A DNA stretch of 55,824 nt from an uncultured Oscillospiraceae bacterium (lineage in GTDB: Bacteria; Bacillota; Clostridia; Oscillospirales; Acutalibacteraceae), in the NCBI GenBank assembly GCA_949297075.1, contig CASFRX010000038.1:1-55824 (forward strand), written 5' to 3'. The translations under genes were made by a program, and so were the position numbers. Positions 8,980-17,906 of the stretch are shown here, piece after piece. A model generated the notes under the pieces. It was not told where the DNA came from and did no database searches. It was given only the letters and a program-made list of their open reading frames with translations. Numbering within the stretch: the stretch's first letter is position 1; the number at the start of each line of letters is the position of its first letter.

Positions 8980-9705
8980 ATGAAAAAATCAACACTTAAA
9001 ATTGCTGCTGTGCTCATGTGTCTTGCCACTTGCTTGACGGCTTTTGCCGCTTGCTCAAAGAACCACGATGAAGAGCTTCTCTACAAGGAAAACGGAAAAT
9101 ATTATTACAGACCTGAGGTCGGAGCAGACGCCTACGAGCTTGCGACTGACGACAAGGGCGAAACCCTTGTTGACGAGCAGGGCAACTTGCTCTGGAAGGT
9201 CACAAATGTTGACGGTGAAGACCAGACTCACCCTGTTTCATACCCTGATTTCATAGAAAACGGCAAGAAGGTTTCCTGCCAGCAGTTTACAATAAAAATT
9301 CCCGGCGGATGGGAAAACATCGGCAACTACTCCATCATGCTTCGCAACGATAAAAAGGGCTTGCAGATTAACTATTCTTTCTTTGAGAGCGAAACAGGTG
9401 AAGATGCCGTTGAGGAAACAGCTCAGTCACGCTGCGAACAGCTTGAAAAGCTTTTTGCAGCAGGCATGAAAGAGGGCACGGTTGAGCTTGAGATAACCGA
9501 CACACAGGTTTCCGGCAGGGACGCCAAAAAAGCGGTTCTCAAAACAAAGAGCTCAACAGGCGACGCTTCCAAAGACGGATATATGGAAACATATTTTGTT
9601 GACGCTCCCGGCGGCGTTATGTCTTTTGCTTGCGCCTGCAACGCTGAGGACGGCGGAAAGTTCGACTTCAAGGCTATTCTCGACACGATTGAATTTAGAA
9701 TATAA
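8980..9705 (+). CDS. Predicted lipoprotein of unknown function
   Basis: A 241-residue exported protein with a Lys-rich start, a hydrophobic signal and a lipobox-like TAFAAC ending at Cys 25, so it is likely anchored to the outer face of the membrane. The mature part is acidic. Its second half (from about residue 88: QQFTIKIPGGW ... TIEFRI) resembles the PsbP-like or photosystem-type fold seen in clostridial lipoproteins, with a 'DAPGGVMSFAC' strand near the end; this is a weak resemblance. GGAAGG lies ahead of ATG 8980. It sits directly before mreB (45 bp), so a link with wall growth is possible but only positional. Confidence 0.75.
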   Translation: MKKSTLKIAAVLMCLATCLTAFAACSKNHDEELLYKENGKYYYRPEVGADAYELATDDKGETLVDEQGNLLWKVTNVDGEDQTHPVSYPDFIENGKKVSCQQFTIKIPGGWENIGNYSIMLRNDKKGLQINYSFFESETGEDAVEETAQSRCEQLEKLFAAGMKEGTVELEITDTQVSGRDAKKAVLKTKSSTGDASKDGYMETYFVDAPGGVMSFACACNAEDGGKFDFKAILDTIEFRI

Positions 9706-9750
9706 ATTTTTGTAAATTATGATCCCATATTGAGGGAGGAGAAATAAATT

Positions 9751-10773
9751 ATGCTTTTTTCACAGGATATCGGTATTGACCTCGGCACTGCCAACACCCT
9801 TGTTTTCGTCAAGGGCAAGGGCATAGTAATTCGCGAACCAAGCGTTGTTGCGGTTGATGTTCGCACTCAGCCCCCCAAGGTTGTTGCAGTAGGTGCAGAG
9901 GCAAAGGAAATGATAGGCCGTACCCCCGGCTCCATTACTGCTGTCAGACCTCTTAAGGACGGCGTTATTGCCGACTTTGATGTTACGGCTGATATGCTTA
10001 AATCTTTCATCAAGCGCGCAATCAGCGGCTCACCTTTCAACAGAGCAAGAGTTATGATTTGCATTCCCTCAGGTGTTACTGAGGTTGAGCGCAGAGCCGT
10101 TCACGATGCCGCCCGTTCCGCAGGCGCAAAATATGTCAGCCTTATCGAAGAGCCCATGGCTGCAGCTATCGGCGCAGGCCTGCCCGTCAGCGAAGCTACA
10201 GGCAGCATGGTTGTTGATATCGGCGGCGGCACTGCCGAAGTTGCAGTTCTCTCTCTCGGTGATATCGTTACCTCCCGTTCCGCAAGAGTCGCAGGCGATG
10301 ATTTTGACGAAGCTATTATCGCCTATATCAAGAAAAAATATAATCTGCTTGTGGGTGAACGCACGGCAGAGGATATTAAGGTGCGCATCGGTTCCGCTTT
10401 CCCCTATGAGGGCGAGGGCGCAATCAATGTCAAGGGCCGCAACCTGATGGACGGCCTGCCCAAGAATGTTGAGGTCACTTCGGAAGAAATACGCGAGGCT
10501 CTTTCTGAGCCTGTGAGCCAGATTATCGACGCTATCCGTTCAACTCTCGAAAAAACTCCTCCTGAACTTGCCGCTGATATTATTGACCACGGCATTATGC
10601 TCACAGGCGGCGGTGCTCTTCTCAGAGGTCTTGATAAGCTTATTGAAATCGAAACAAAAATGCCCGTACACATTGCGGAAAAACCGCTGGACTGCGTTGT
10701 TGACGGAACAGGCATCTGCCTTGAGAACGATGCTCTGGGTACCCTCAGCGGCAGCAAGAAGAAAAACAAGTAA
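9751..10773 (+). CDS. mreB: Rod-shape-determining actin homologue MreB
   Basis: A cytoskeletal ATPase that forms filaments beneath the membrane and guides lateral cell-wall synthesis. Its 340 residues carry the actin-fold signatures: [20 protein letters not shown] (phosphate 1), [18 protein letters not shown] (phosphate 2) and [15 protein letters not shown] (adenosine motif). The start at ATG 9751 has GGGAGGAG upstream. It begins the mreB-mreC-mreD-PBP2 elongation gene set. A short-chain Lys-rich tail (GSKKKNK) ends the protein. Mbl-type paralogues are similar, but the neighbouring mreC/mreD support MreB. Confidence 0.95.
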   Translation: MLFSQDIGIDLGTANTLVFVKGKGIVIREPSVVAVDVRTQPPKVVAVGAEAKEMIGRTPGSITAVRPLKDGVIADFDVTADMLKSFIKRAISGSPFNRARVMICIPSGVTEVERRAVHDAARSAGAKYVSLIEEPMAAAIGAGLPVSEATGSMVVDIGGGTAEVAVLSLGDIVTSRSARVAGDDFDEAIIAYIKKKYNLLVGERTAEDIKVRIGSAFPYEGEGAINVKGRNLMDGLPKNVEVTSEEIREALSEPVSQIIDAIRSTLEKTPPELAADIIDHGIMLTGGGALLRGLDKLIEIETKMPVHIAEKPLDCVVDGTGICLENDALGTLSGSKKKNK

Positions 10774-10792
10774 TAATTTTTACGAAAGGGAG

Positions 10793-10816
10793 CGGCGCAC
10801 GGCTTTTCCTGCGCCG
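10793..10816 (+). repeat. Intercistronic hairpin between mreB and mreC
   Basis: CGGCGCA (10793-10799) pairs with TGCGCCG (10810-10816) around a 10-base loop. It separates an AAAGGGAG ribosome-binding-like site (10785-10792) from the mreC start at 10832. Folding would shorten the effective gap, so it may tune mreC translation. Confidence 0.5.
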
Positions 10817-10831
10817 TAAAACCACGGATAT

Positions 10832-11686
10832 ATGCGAAGCTTTTTTAAGAGCAGTCGCTTCAAGGGTTTCCTCGGAATTTTCGGAATACTCATTCTCGGC
10901 GTTATTATCGCCGCCGCTGTGGAAAGCGGCTCGTCCCCTGCCTCTACCGTTCTCGGAACGGTGTTTTCACCGCTTCAGAAAATATCGAGCGCAGTAGCAG
11001 ACAGCACGAAAGATTTTTCCCTGTATTTTCGCTCCTCCGCACAGTATCAGGAGAGAGTAAAGGAGCTGGAAAGCAAGCTTGCCGACGCTCAGGATGACCT
11101 GGTAGGCTATGAGCAGGCAAAACAACAGCTTGATTTGTATGAGGAATTTCTTGAGCTTAAAGAAGAAAACGAAGATTTTAAATTTGCAAGCGCATCTGTT
11201 ATCGGCAGCGATTCTTCAGACGCGTTCGGCTCTTTTACGCTCAATAAGGGCGAGCTTGACGGTGTAAAAGTCAACTGCCCCGTAATTTACGGCAAATATC
11301 TTGTCGGCGTGGTAGCCAAAGCTGCGCCGACTTATTGCGTTGTTAATACTATTTTAAATCCGGAAGTTAATGTCAGCGCCTACGAGGTCAGAACAAGAGA
11401 ATCGGGCTACGCAACCACCACGCCCAAGCTTGCAAAGAAGGGTCAATGCAGCCTTTCCGGCCTTGTGCGAACAACGGCGATTGCACCCGGCGGAATTGTT
11501 TGCACATCGGGTGTAGGCGGCGTTTACCCGGCGGATTTGATTATCGGCACCGTTGCCGAGGTCAAGGACGACACAACGAACATATCCTCCTATGCGGTTA
11601 TTGAAACTCAGGTTGATTTCTCACAGCTGCGAGATGTTTTTGTTATTACGCAGTTCAGGGGAATGGGCGTAGGTGACACAAAGTAA
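10832..11686 (+). CDS. mreC: Rod-shape-determining protein MreC
   Basis: A bitopic membrane protein that connects MreB with PBP2 outside the membrane. Its 284 residues comprise a basic N-terminus, one membrane helix (residues ~12-32), a coiled coil (about 66-115, rich in Glu/Leu/Gln) and two beta-barrel domains. The family motifs SDAFGSFTLNKGELDGVKVNCPVIYG and LVGVVAKAAPTYCVVNTILNP are present. There is no good ribosome binding site close to ATG 10832; the nearest purine-rich site is behind a hairpin at 10793-10816. It lies between mreB and mreD as usual. Confidence 0.93.
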   Translation: MRSFFKSSRFKGFLGIFGILILGVIIAAAVESGSSPASTVLGTVFSPLQKISSAVADSTKDFSLYFRSSAQYQERVKELESKLADAQDDLVGYEQAKQQLDLYEEFLELKEENEDFKFASASVIGSDSSDAFGSFTLNKGELDGVKVNCPVIYGKYLVGVVAKAAPTYCVVNTILNPEVNVSAYEVRTRESGYATTTPKLAKKGQCSLSGLVRTTAIAPGGIVCTSGVGGVYPADLIIGTVAEVKDDTTNISSYAVIETQVDFSQLRDVFVITQFRGMGVGDTK

Positions 11687-11729
11687 CGGGGAGAAATTAT
11701 CGGATTAAAAAACAGAAAGGAGAGAACTG

Positions 11730-12275
11730 ATGATACCGCAGATATGGAAAGAAAACCGACCTAAAATTATGCGGCGAGTTGTTTTCTTCTTTTTAATTTT
11801 AGGGTTTGGAATTTTGCAAAATTCGGCGGTTTTGCCGAGGGTTTTCGGCTTGAGTCTTTTGCCCCTCCTGCCCCTTACGGTGGTTGTGGGTATGTTTGAG
11901 CGTGAAGCCTACGGCCTGAGCTTCGGCTTGCTTGCAGGCATAATTTGGGATATGAATACGGCTTCCGGGGACGGTGTTTATGCTCTGCTTTTCGCTTTGG
12001 CCGGCTTTGTTTGCGGTCTGCTTATGACTTATCTTATGATGAATAATCTTTTGACTGCCTATATTTTAACAGGCTGTTGGGGCTTGATTTATGCGGTAGT
12101 AAGCTGGTTTGTAAGCGTGGGAATAAACGGCGCAGAGGGCGGCCTGAAGCTGCTTTTCACTTTCTATTTCCCGTCGGTTTTGCTGAATGTTGTTCTCATG
12201 CCGATTTTTTACTATGCAGTGAGAGCGATTAAAAAATATTTCTTAAGCATGGAAAACGACGAATTCAGTTTTTAA
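11730..12275 (+). CDS. mreD: Rod-shape-determining protein MreD
   Basis: A polytopic membrane protein of the elongasome, 181 residues with about five to six hydrophobic helices and short loops. Sequence alone is poorly conserved in this family, but the length, the LAGIIWDMNTASGDGVYALLFALAGF motif (similar to 'GLLxDxxxxxxxGxxxL' of MreD) and the position between mreC and PBP2 are decisive. AAAGGAG lies 8 bases before ATG 11730. Confidence 0.88.
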   Translation: MIPQIWKENRPKIMRRVVFFFLILGFGILQNSAVLPRVFGLSLLPLLPLTVVVGMFEREAYGLSFGLLAGIIWDMNTASGDGVYALLFALAGFVCGLLMTYLMMNNLLTAYILTGCWGLIYAVVSWFVSVGINGAEGGLKLLFTFYFPSVLLNVVLMPIFYYAVRAIKKYFLSMENDEFSF

Positions 12276-12330
12276 AATATTTTGGCTGTTCTTCAGGAAA
12301 AGGTCAAAATTCGAGTGAAAGGAGAGGAAA

Positions 12331-14373
12331 ATGCAAAAGAAAAAGTACAGTCCCCGCGGCATTTGTGTTATAGCAATTTTTTCGGTTATCTCTCTTGTGT
12401 TTTTGGGCTCTCTTTTCAAAATTCAGGTTATCGACGGCAAGGAATATGCCGCCGCAGGCAACGCAATCAGCGTTAAAACCGTTAAGGTTGAGGGCGCAAG
12501 AGGCGAAATCCTTGACAGAAACGGCTTTCCTCTTGTTACAAACAGGCAGGGAAATTCCATTATTTTTGATTATGCCTATTTCCCATCAGCTAAAGAAAAC
12601 AGCAAGCGAAATACGATTATAAAAACGCTCATAGAGCTTTTCGAGAGCGAGGGCTTGGAATGGATTGACAGCCTGCCCATTGCAGTGCAAAACGGCGAGT
12701 TTGTTTTTGCAGAGGACAGGGAAAAAGATATAGACGAGCTGCGCACCGAGATACTTGAGCTCAACGCCTACGCTACGGCGCAAAACTGCATGGATGCTCT
12801 GATTGAAACCTATGAATTAGAGGAATACGAGCCTGCAGTTGCACGAAAAATTGCGTCCGTGCGTTACGGTATGCGTCGTGTGGCATTCAGCTATTCATCT
12901 CCATACACCTTTGCGGATGATGTGCCTGTTGATATAGTTGCAAAAATCAAGGAAAACAGCTATTTCTTCATAGGTGTTGATGTTGAGGTTGTGCCTTACC
13001 GAGAATACAGCGACGGCGAGCTTCTCCCCCATATTTTGGGCAGGGTGGGCTTAATCAGCGCAGAGGAATACGCCGAAAAAAAAGAGAAGGGCGAAAGCTA
13101 TGCTCTCAATGCAACCATAGGCAAAGACGGCATTGAAGGCGCAATGGAAAGCTATCTTAGGGGAAGCACAGGCATTAAAACGATTTCCTCCGATGCGGAC
13201 GGCAACATAACAACGGACTATGCCGTTGACCCCACTCAGGGCAACACGGTTGTTTTAACTATAAGCAAGGATTTGCAGGAGGTAGCAAAAGAAGCTCTCT
13301 CAACAGGCCTTGAAGCTCTGCGTGAGGACAGCATGGTTGACCCCGCAGGCGCAATAATAATCGAAGATGTTACCAACGGCGAAATTCTGACCTCCTATTC
13401 TTATCCCGGCTACGATATTTCAAACTTTTCCAAGGATTATGAAGAGCTTAGCCGTATGAGCAATGCGCCCCTGTGGAACAGAGCTCTAATGAGCACTTAT
13501 TCTCCCGGTTCAACCTTTAAGCCCTGCATGGCAACAGCCGCACTTGAAGAAGGGGTTATAACAGGGGAAACATATTACCGCTGCACAAGGATACACACAT
13601 ACTTACACCACAATTTCCAGTGCTTACAGCAGCACAAGCACCTGACTATGAATGTGGTTTCGGCAATCAATGAATCCTGCAACATTTTCTTCTACAATGT
13701 TGCGGAAAATATGGATATAGATAAAATCAACGAATACGCATCAATTTACGGCTTGGGCGCAAAAACAGGCATTGAGCTTCCCGAAGCAACGGGCACCCTT
13801 GACAGCCCCGAATACCGAGCATCGCTTAACCAGACATGGCAGCCCGGTTTTACCCTGCAAAACGCTATCGGCAACGGCGGCAGTATGTTTTCTCCCGTTC
13901 AGCTTGTAAACTACTGCGCAACCATTGCAAACGGCGGCACTCGCTATCAACCCCACTTTATTAAAACCGTTAAATCGGCGGATTATTCCGAAACCGTGCT
14001 GGAAAACGGTGCGGAGGTTGTGCTGGAAACAGGCTTTTCAAAAAGAACTCTCAGCCTTGTTCAGCAGGGCATGATACAGGTTGGTACCATAGGCTACTGC
14101 TCCAATGCTTTCAAAAACCTGCCCGTCAAGGCGGCGGCAAAAACAGGTACTTCTCAGGTTGACCGAGTAATCAACGGCGTTAAGGTTACCACAAACAACG
14201 GCTTCCTTATCACCTATGCCCCGGCGGACAATCCGCAGATTGCCGTTTGCATTGCGGCAGAGGGCGCAGGCAGCGGTTCGTCCCTTGCGCCTATTGCGGC
14301 AAAGGTTTATGATTACTATTTCAACGAAATGGGCAGTTTTGACGCCCCTCAAAACGAAAACGAATTACTTTAA
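12331..14373 (+). CDS. mrdA: Penicillin-binding protein 2 (elongation transpeptidase)
   Basis: A class B PBP that cross-links peptidoglycan during lateral growth. Its 680 residues have one N-terminal membrane anchor (about 14-32), a dimerisation/pedestal domain starting at GARGEILDRNGFPLVTN, and a transpeptidase domain. The active-site motifs are STFK with Ser394, SCN from Ser449 and KTGT from Lys604. ATG 12331 has AAAGGAGAG before it. It follows mreD after 55 bp and completes the mreBCD-PBP2 operon, which is why I name it PBP2 (mrdA/pbpA type) rather than the division enzyme PBP3/FtsI. Confidence 0.93.
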   Translation: MQKKKYSPRGICVIAIFSVISLVFLGSLFKIQVIDGKEYAAAGNAISVKTVKVEGARGEILDRNGFPLVTNRQGNSIIFDYAYFPSAKENSKRNTIIKTLIELFESEGLEWIDSLPIAVQNGEFVFAEDREKDIDELRTEILELNAYATAQNCMDALIETYELEEYEPAVARKIASVRYGMRRVAFSYSSPYTFADDVPVDIVAKIKENSYFFIGVDVEVVPYREYSDGELLPHILGRVGLISAEEYAEKKEKGESYALNATIGKDGIEGAMESYLRGSTGIKTISSDADGNITTDYAVDPTQGNTVVLTISKDLQEVAKEALSTGLEALREDSMVDPAGAIIIEDVTNGEILTSYSYPGYDISNFSKDYEELSRMSNAPLWNRALMSTYSPGSTFKPCMATAALEEGVITGETYYRCTRIHTYLHHNFQCLQQHKHLTMNVVSAINESCNIFFYNVAENMDIDKINEYASIYGLGAKTGIELPEATGTLDSPEYRASLNQTWQPGFTLQNAIGNGGSMFSPVQLVNYCATIANGGTRYQPHFIKTVKSADYSETVLENGAEVVLETGFSKRTLSLVQQGMIQVGTIGYCSNAFKNLPVKAAAKTGTSQVDRVINGVKVTTNNGFLITYAPADNPQIAVCIAAEGAGSGSSLAPIAAKVYDYYFNEMGSFDAPQNENELL

Positions 14374-14400
14374 ATAAAAAACGAAAGGCAGGAAAACAAA

Positions 14401-15516
14401 ATGGATATTATGCAGGCAAAACTAACCGTTATCGAGGCAGGCAAAAAGCTTGTTGAAACAGGTCTTATTGCAAGAACATGGGGTAATGTCAGCTGCAGAA
14501 TCAGCGACACTGAGTTCGTCATCACTCCCAGCGGCAGATCCTACGAGGATTTAACTCCCGATGAAATCGTAAAGGTAAAGATTGATGACCTTTCTTATGA
14601 GGGCGATGTTAAGCCATCCTCCGAAAAAGGTGTTCATGCTTCTGCCTACAAGCTCAGACCCGATTGCAATTTCGTTATTCACACTCATCAGCTCAATGCT
14701 TCCGTTGTCAGCACAATGGGCAAGGATATGCCCGTTGAAAGCGCAATGCACGCAAGCGTTCTGGGCAAGGTAGTTCCCCTTGCAAGCTACGGTATGCCCA
14801 GCACAAAGAAGCTCAAAATGGGCGTTTACACCGCTATCGAGCAGTATCCTCAGTCCAAGGCTGTTATTATGTCTAACCACGGCGCAGTCTGCATGGGCGG
14901 CGATTACAACGAAGCTTTCTTTATCGCTCAGACCCTTGAGGACGCCTGCAATGTTTACATACTCAAAGAGTATCAGGTTCCCAATATCGACAAGCCCGTT
15001 TGCTATTCTTCAATCCGTGACGGCGAAAAGCTCATCCTTTCCGGCGATGACGGTTCAAGCGTGGAATGCCCCATGGACGGCGCACTTGATAAGGACAACT
15101 TTGCAATGGCGGCTCTTCACAGAGATATCTATGCCGCAAGAAGCGATGTCAACGCAATAGTTCAGTCCGCTACACCGGATATTCTCCGTGCAGGTCAGAA
15201 ATGCGGCAGAAAATTAAAGCCCCTGCTTGACGATTTTGCTCAGATTGCAGGTATAAATGTTCGCAAAGCCCGTTCAAACGATAAGGTTGTAAAGGCTCTC
15301 AAGGGCAGAAACGCCGTATTTATGAAAAACAGCAGTGTGCTCTGCTGCGGACCCGATATGTATGATGCAAACGCAATACAGATGGTTGTTGACAAAAACT
15401 GCAAGGCGTACCTTGCCGCTGACGCTTTTGACGCAAAGAAATACATAGGTAAGCTGGACTGCGTGCTTATGCGCTTCATCTACAAGCAGAAGTATTCTAA
15501 GAAAAAGAACAAGTAA
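14401..15516 (+). CDS. Tandem class II aldolase/adducin protein, second domain degenerate
   Basis: A 371-residue cytoplasmic protein made of two related halves. Residues 1-190 are a full class II aldolase (fuculose/rhamnulose/ribulose-phosphate aldolase fold). They show WGNVSCRI, TPSGRSYEDLTPDEIVKV, the catalytic-type Glu75 (SSEKGVH) and zinc ligands His94, His96 (HTHQLNAS) and His160 (NHGAV). Residues 225-350 repeat the pattern (FAMAALHRDIYAARSDVNAIVQSATPDILRAG), but the HTH metal pair is replaced by QSA, so that half is probably structural or regulatory. The usual family length is about 210, so this is a fusion or duplication. It sits 27 bp after PBP2; the likely substrate is a phosphorylated ketose, but it cannot be named. 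Confidence 0.82.
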   Translation: MDIMQAKLTVIEAGKKLVETGLIARTWGNVSCRISDTEFVITPSGRSYEDLTPDEIVKVKIDDLSYEGDVKPSSEKGVHASAYKLRPDCNFVIHTHQLNASVVSTMGKDMPVESAMHASVLGKVVPLASYGMPSTKKLKMGVYTAIEQYPQSKAVIMSNHGAVCMGGDYNEAFFIAQTLEDACNVYILKEYQVPNIDKPVCYSSIRDGEKLILSGDDGSSVECPMDGALDKDNFAMAALHRDIYAARSDVNAIVQSATPDILRAGQKCGRKLKPLLDDFAQIAGINVRKARSNDKVVKALKGRNAVFMKNSSVLCCGPDMYDANAIQMVVDKNCKAYLAADAFDAKKYIGKLDCVLMRFIYKQKYSKKKNK

Positions 15517-15560
15517 TTTAAGGTGGAAAATATTATCCGCCTTATTAGGGGATAAGGTTA

Positions 15561-17093
15561 ATGTTTGCACGAGTTAACAGCGTAGGCCTTATAGGTATGG
15601 CCGCATATATGGTATTGGTAGAGGCTGATTTTTCAAGGGGCTTGCCGCACTTTGATATAGTCGGTCTGCCCGATGCTGCTGTTAAAGAATCGGCTGAGCG
15701 TGTGCATGCCGCCGTTAAAAACGCAGGGCTTATTTTCCCTGTAGGCAGAAACACCGTTAACCTTGCCCCTGCCGATAAAAGAAAGGCAGGTCCGATTTAT
15801 GACCTGCCTATTTTCATTTCTGTTTTGTGCGCAAGCGACCAGCTCAGGTGCCGCCTTGATGATTGCGCATTTATAGGCGAGCTGTCCCTTGACGGCAAAA
15901 TTCGTCGGATTAACGGAGTTTTGCCCATGGTTATTGAGGCGCAGAAAAATGGAATTAAGCAAATTTTCGTGCCTTACGATAATGCGGCCGAGGGCTGCAT
16001 TGTCCGAGGCATAACGGTTTATCCCGTCAAAAATGTTTTTGATTTATTGGCTCATCTCAGAGGCACAAGGAAGCTGGAGCCTGCCCGTGAAGAAGATTTT
16101 GTTCAGCAGGTCTTGGAGCCGGATGCTCCCGATTTCAGCGAGGTCATGGGTCAGTTTGAGGCAAAATTTGCCCTTGAGGTTGCGGCGGCAGGCGGACATA
16201 ATGTTATGATGATAGGTCCTCCCGGTTCGGGCAAAAGTATGCTTGCCAAGCGTTTGCCCTCCATTCTGCCCGATATGAGCTTTGAGGAATCTCTCGAAAC
16301 TACAAACATCTATTCCGTTGCAGGCGCTTTGCCAAAGGGCGTTTCTCTTATCCGCACCCGGCCTTTCCGTTCGCCTCATCATACTATTTCTCCTGCGGGT
16401 CTTGCAGGCGGCGGCAGTATTGTGCCCCGTCCCGGTGATGTTTCCATGGCGCATAACGGAGTTTTGTTTTTGGACGAGCTTCCCGAATTTGGCAAACAGG
16501 CTCTTGAAATTCTCCGTCAGCCCATAGAGGACGGCGTGATTAACCTGACCCGAACTGCCGGCACGGTTTCCTATGCCTGCTCGGTTATGCTCGTCTGCGC
16601 AATGAATCCCTGTCCCTGCGGATTTTACGGTCATCCAACCCGACCCTGTACCTGTTCAAGCGGTGCAGCAAGCCGCTATGTCAACCGCGTTTCAGGTCCG
16701 CTTCTCGACAGAATTGATATTCATATCGAGGTGCCGCCTGTTAATTTCGATGAGCTTTCCGCAAACGCAAAAGCGGAGAGCAGCGCAAAAATAAAGGAGA
16801 GAGTTAACAAAGCTCGAAAAATTCAGCTTGAAAGGCTCAGCGGCACGGGCGCAGCCTGCAACGCAAAAATGAGCGCAGCGCAGACCAAGAAATTTTGTCA
16901 AATGACTCCCGAAGCTAAAACAATGCTCAAATCAGCCTTTGAAAAGCTTGCCCTTTCCGCAAGAGCTTATGATAAAATTCTGCGTGTGGCACGCACGGTG
17001 GCCGATTTGGAGAGCTGTGAAGTCATAGATACAGCCCATATCAGCAGGGCAATACAGTTCAGAAGCTTAGACAGAAAGTTTTGGGGCAGATAA
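15561..17093 (+). CDS. YifB/ComM family Mg-chelatase-like AAA+ ATPase
   Basis: A 510-residue AAA+ helicase-like protein. ComM in naturally competent bacteria drives branch migration of incoming DNA, and YifB homologues occur widely in non-competent species. The N-terminal ChlI domain starts MFARVNSVGLIGMAAYMVLVE. Walker A is GPPGSGKS (219-226) and Walker B is LFLDELPEF. A cysteine set (CPCGFYGHPTRPCTC) and the C-terminal Mg_chelatase_C block (SARAYDKILRVARTVADLE) follow. The full family length is present. It stands 44 bp after the aldolase gene and ends convergently with the phosphoesterase. Confidence 0.93.
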   Translation: MFARVNSVGLIGMAAYMVLVEADFSRGLPHFDIVGLPDAAVKESAERVHAAVKNAGLIFPVGRNTVNLAPADKRKAGPIYDLPIFISVLCASDQLRCRLDDCAFIGELSLDGKIRRINGVLPMVIEAQKNGIKQIFVPYDNAAEGCIVRGITVYPVKNVFDLLAHLRGTRKLEPAREEDFVQQVLEPDAPDFSEVMGQFEAKFALEVAAAGGHNVMMIGPPGSGKSMLAKRLPSILPDMSFEESLETTNIYSVAGALPKGVSLIRTRPFRSPHHTISPAGLAGGGSIVPRPGDVSMAHNGVLFLDELPEFGKQALEILRQPIEDGVINLTRTAGTVSYACSVMLVCAMNPCPCGFYGHPTRPCTCSSGAASRYVNRVSGPLLDRIDIHIEVPPVNFDELSANAKAESSAKIKERVNKARKIQLERLSGTGAACNAKMSAAQTKKFCQMTPEAKTMLKSAFEKLALSARAYDKILRVARTVADLESCEVIDTAHISRAIQFRSLDRKFWGR

Positions 17094-17096
17094 AAA

Positions 17097-17134
17097 GGAA
17101 AAACAAAAAGAGCTGCAACAGTCAGCCTGTCGCA
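17097..17134 (-). terminator. Terminator of the metallophosphoesterase gene
   Basis: On the minus strand TGCGACAG pairs with CTGTTGCA (17114-17134, one mismatch) and is followed by CTCTTTTTGTTTTT. Confidence 0.7.
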
Positions 17135-17153
17135 ACCCGTAATTTATGTAACT

Positions 17154-17837
17154 TTAAAGAACAACTTCTCCCGTGAGAGCGCATATTACCTTTTTATATA
17201 CGGCAATGTGAGTTGTGGAAATGTGTTTATCAATATGCATGCTGCCGAAAAACCAGCGGCGGTATGTACAGGCGGAGCTCATTTCGTCAAAATATGCGTT
17301 TAAGCCCGTAATTCTTGCAGGAAGCTCACTTTTCAGCTTCAAAAAGCTCTTGATTTTTGAGGGAGGCTCGTGGGTTACAATGTAATCCACTTTGCAGCCG
17401 ACACGCTCCATGTTGTCCGCACCCTCTGCCAATTCCTCGCTGTTGGGAAATTCACGGCGGAACCATGTGCCGTTGTCGAAAAGCATATCTATATCGGGGC
17501 TTTCGCCACCGCCCATTACGAAAAATGTCTGCTTTTCGATTGAATATATCTGACCTCTCATAAGGTGGTAAAGGTTGCCTGAAATGTTGTGTGCCTTTCC
17601 GCCGCAGAAAACGCCGACCTCGTATTCATCTAAAAGCTCAAAGTTTTCGTGAGTGCCGTCCAAAAAGCATATATTAAATTTCTTTTTGCCGAGCTGGCGC
17701 AAAAGCTTTTCTTCTCTTGCGCTTCCGTCCCAAACAAAGCCAAAATCGCCGCAGATAATAAGCGTGTCGCCTTTTTTGAGCTTTATTGAATCAAGTCTTT
17801 CAAAATCACCGTGCATATCGCCGGTTATGTATACCAT
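17154..17837 (-). CDS. Calcineurin-like metallophosphoesterase
   Basis: A 227-residue cytoplasmic phosphoesterase. Motifs appear in order: ITGDMHGDFERL (metal ligands Asp and His), ICGDFGFVWDG, DGTHENFELLDEY, IVTHEPPS, and a final WFFGSMHIDKH in place of the usual GHxH. The third motif is GTHE where the family usually has GNHE or GNHD, so a metal-ligand Asn is replaced by Thr; related clostridial proteins may share this. AGGTGA precedes ATG 17837. It is a single gene on the opposite strand from its neighbours; the substrate is unknown. Confidence 0.8.
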   Translation of the reverse strand: MVYITGDMHGDFERLDSIKLKKGDTLIICGDFGFVWDGSAREEKLLRQLGKKKFNICFLDGTHENFELLDEYEVGVFCGGKAHNISGNLYHLMRGQIYSIEKQTFFVMGGGESPDIDMLFDNGTWFRREFPNSEELAEGADNMERVGCKVDYIVTHEPPSKIKSFLKLKSELPARITGLNAYFDEMSSACTYRRWFFGSMHIDKHISTTHIAVYKKVICALTGEVVL

Positions 17838-17906
17838 AGTCTTTCACCTGAACTTGGAAAATAATTTTGTCTTATATATAATACTACACTTCAAGAGGAT
17901 TTGTCT

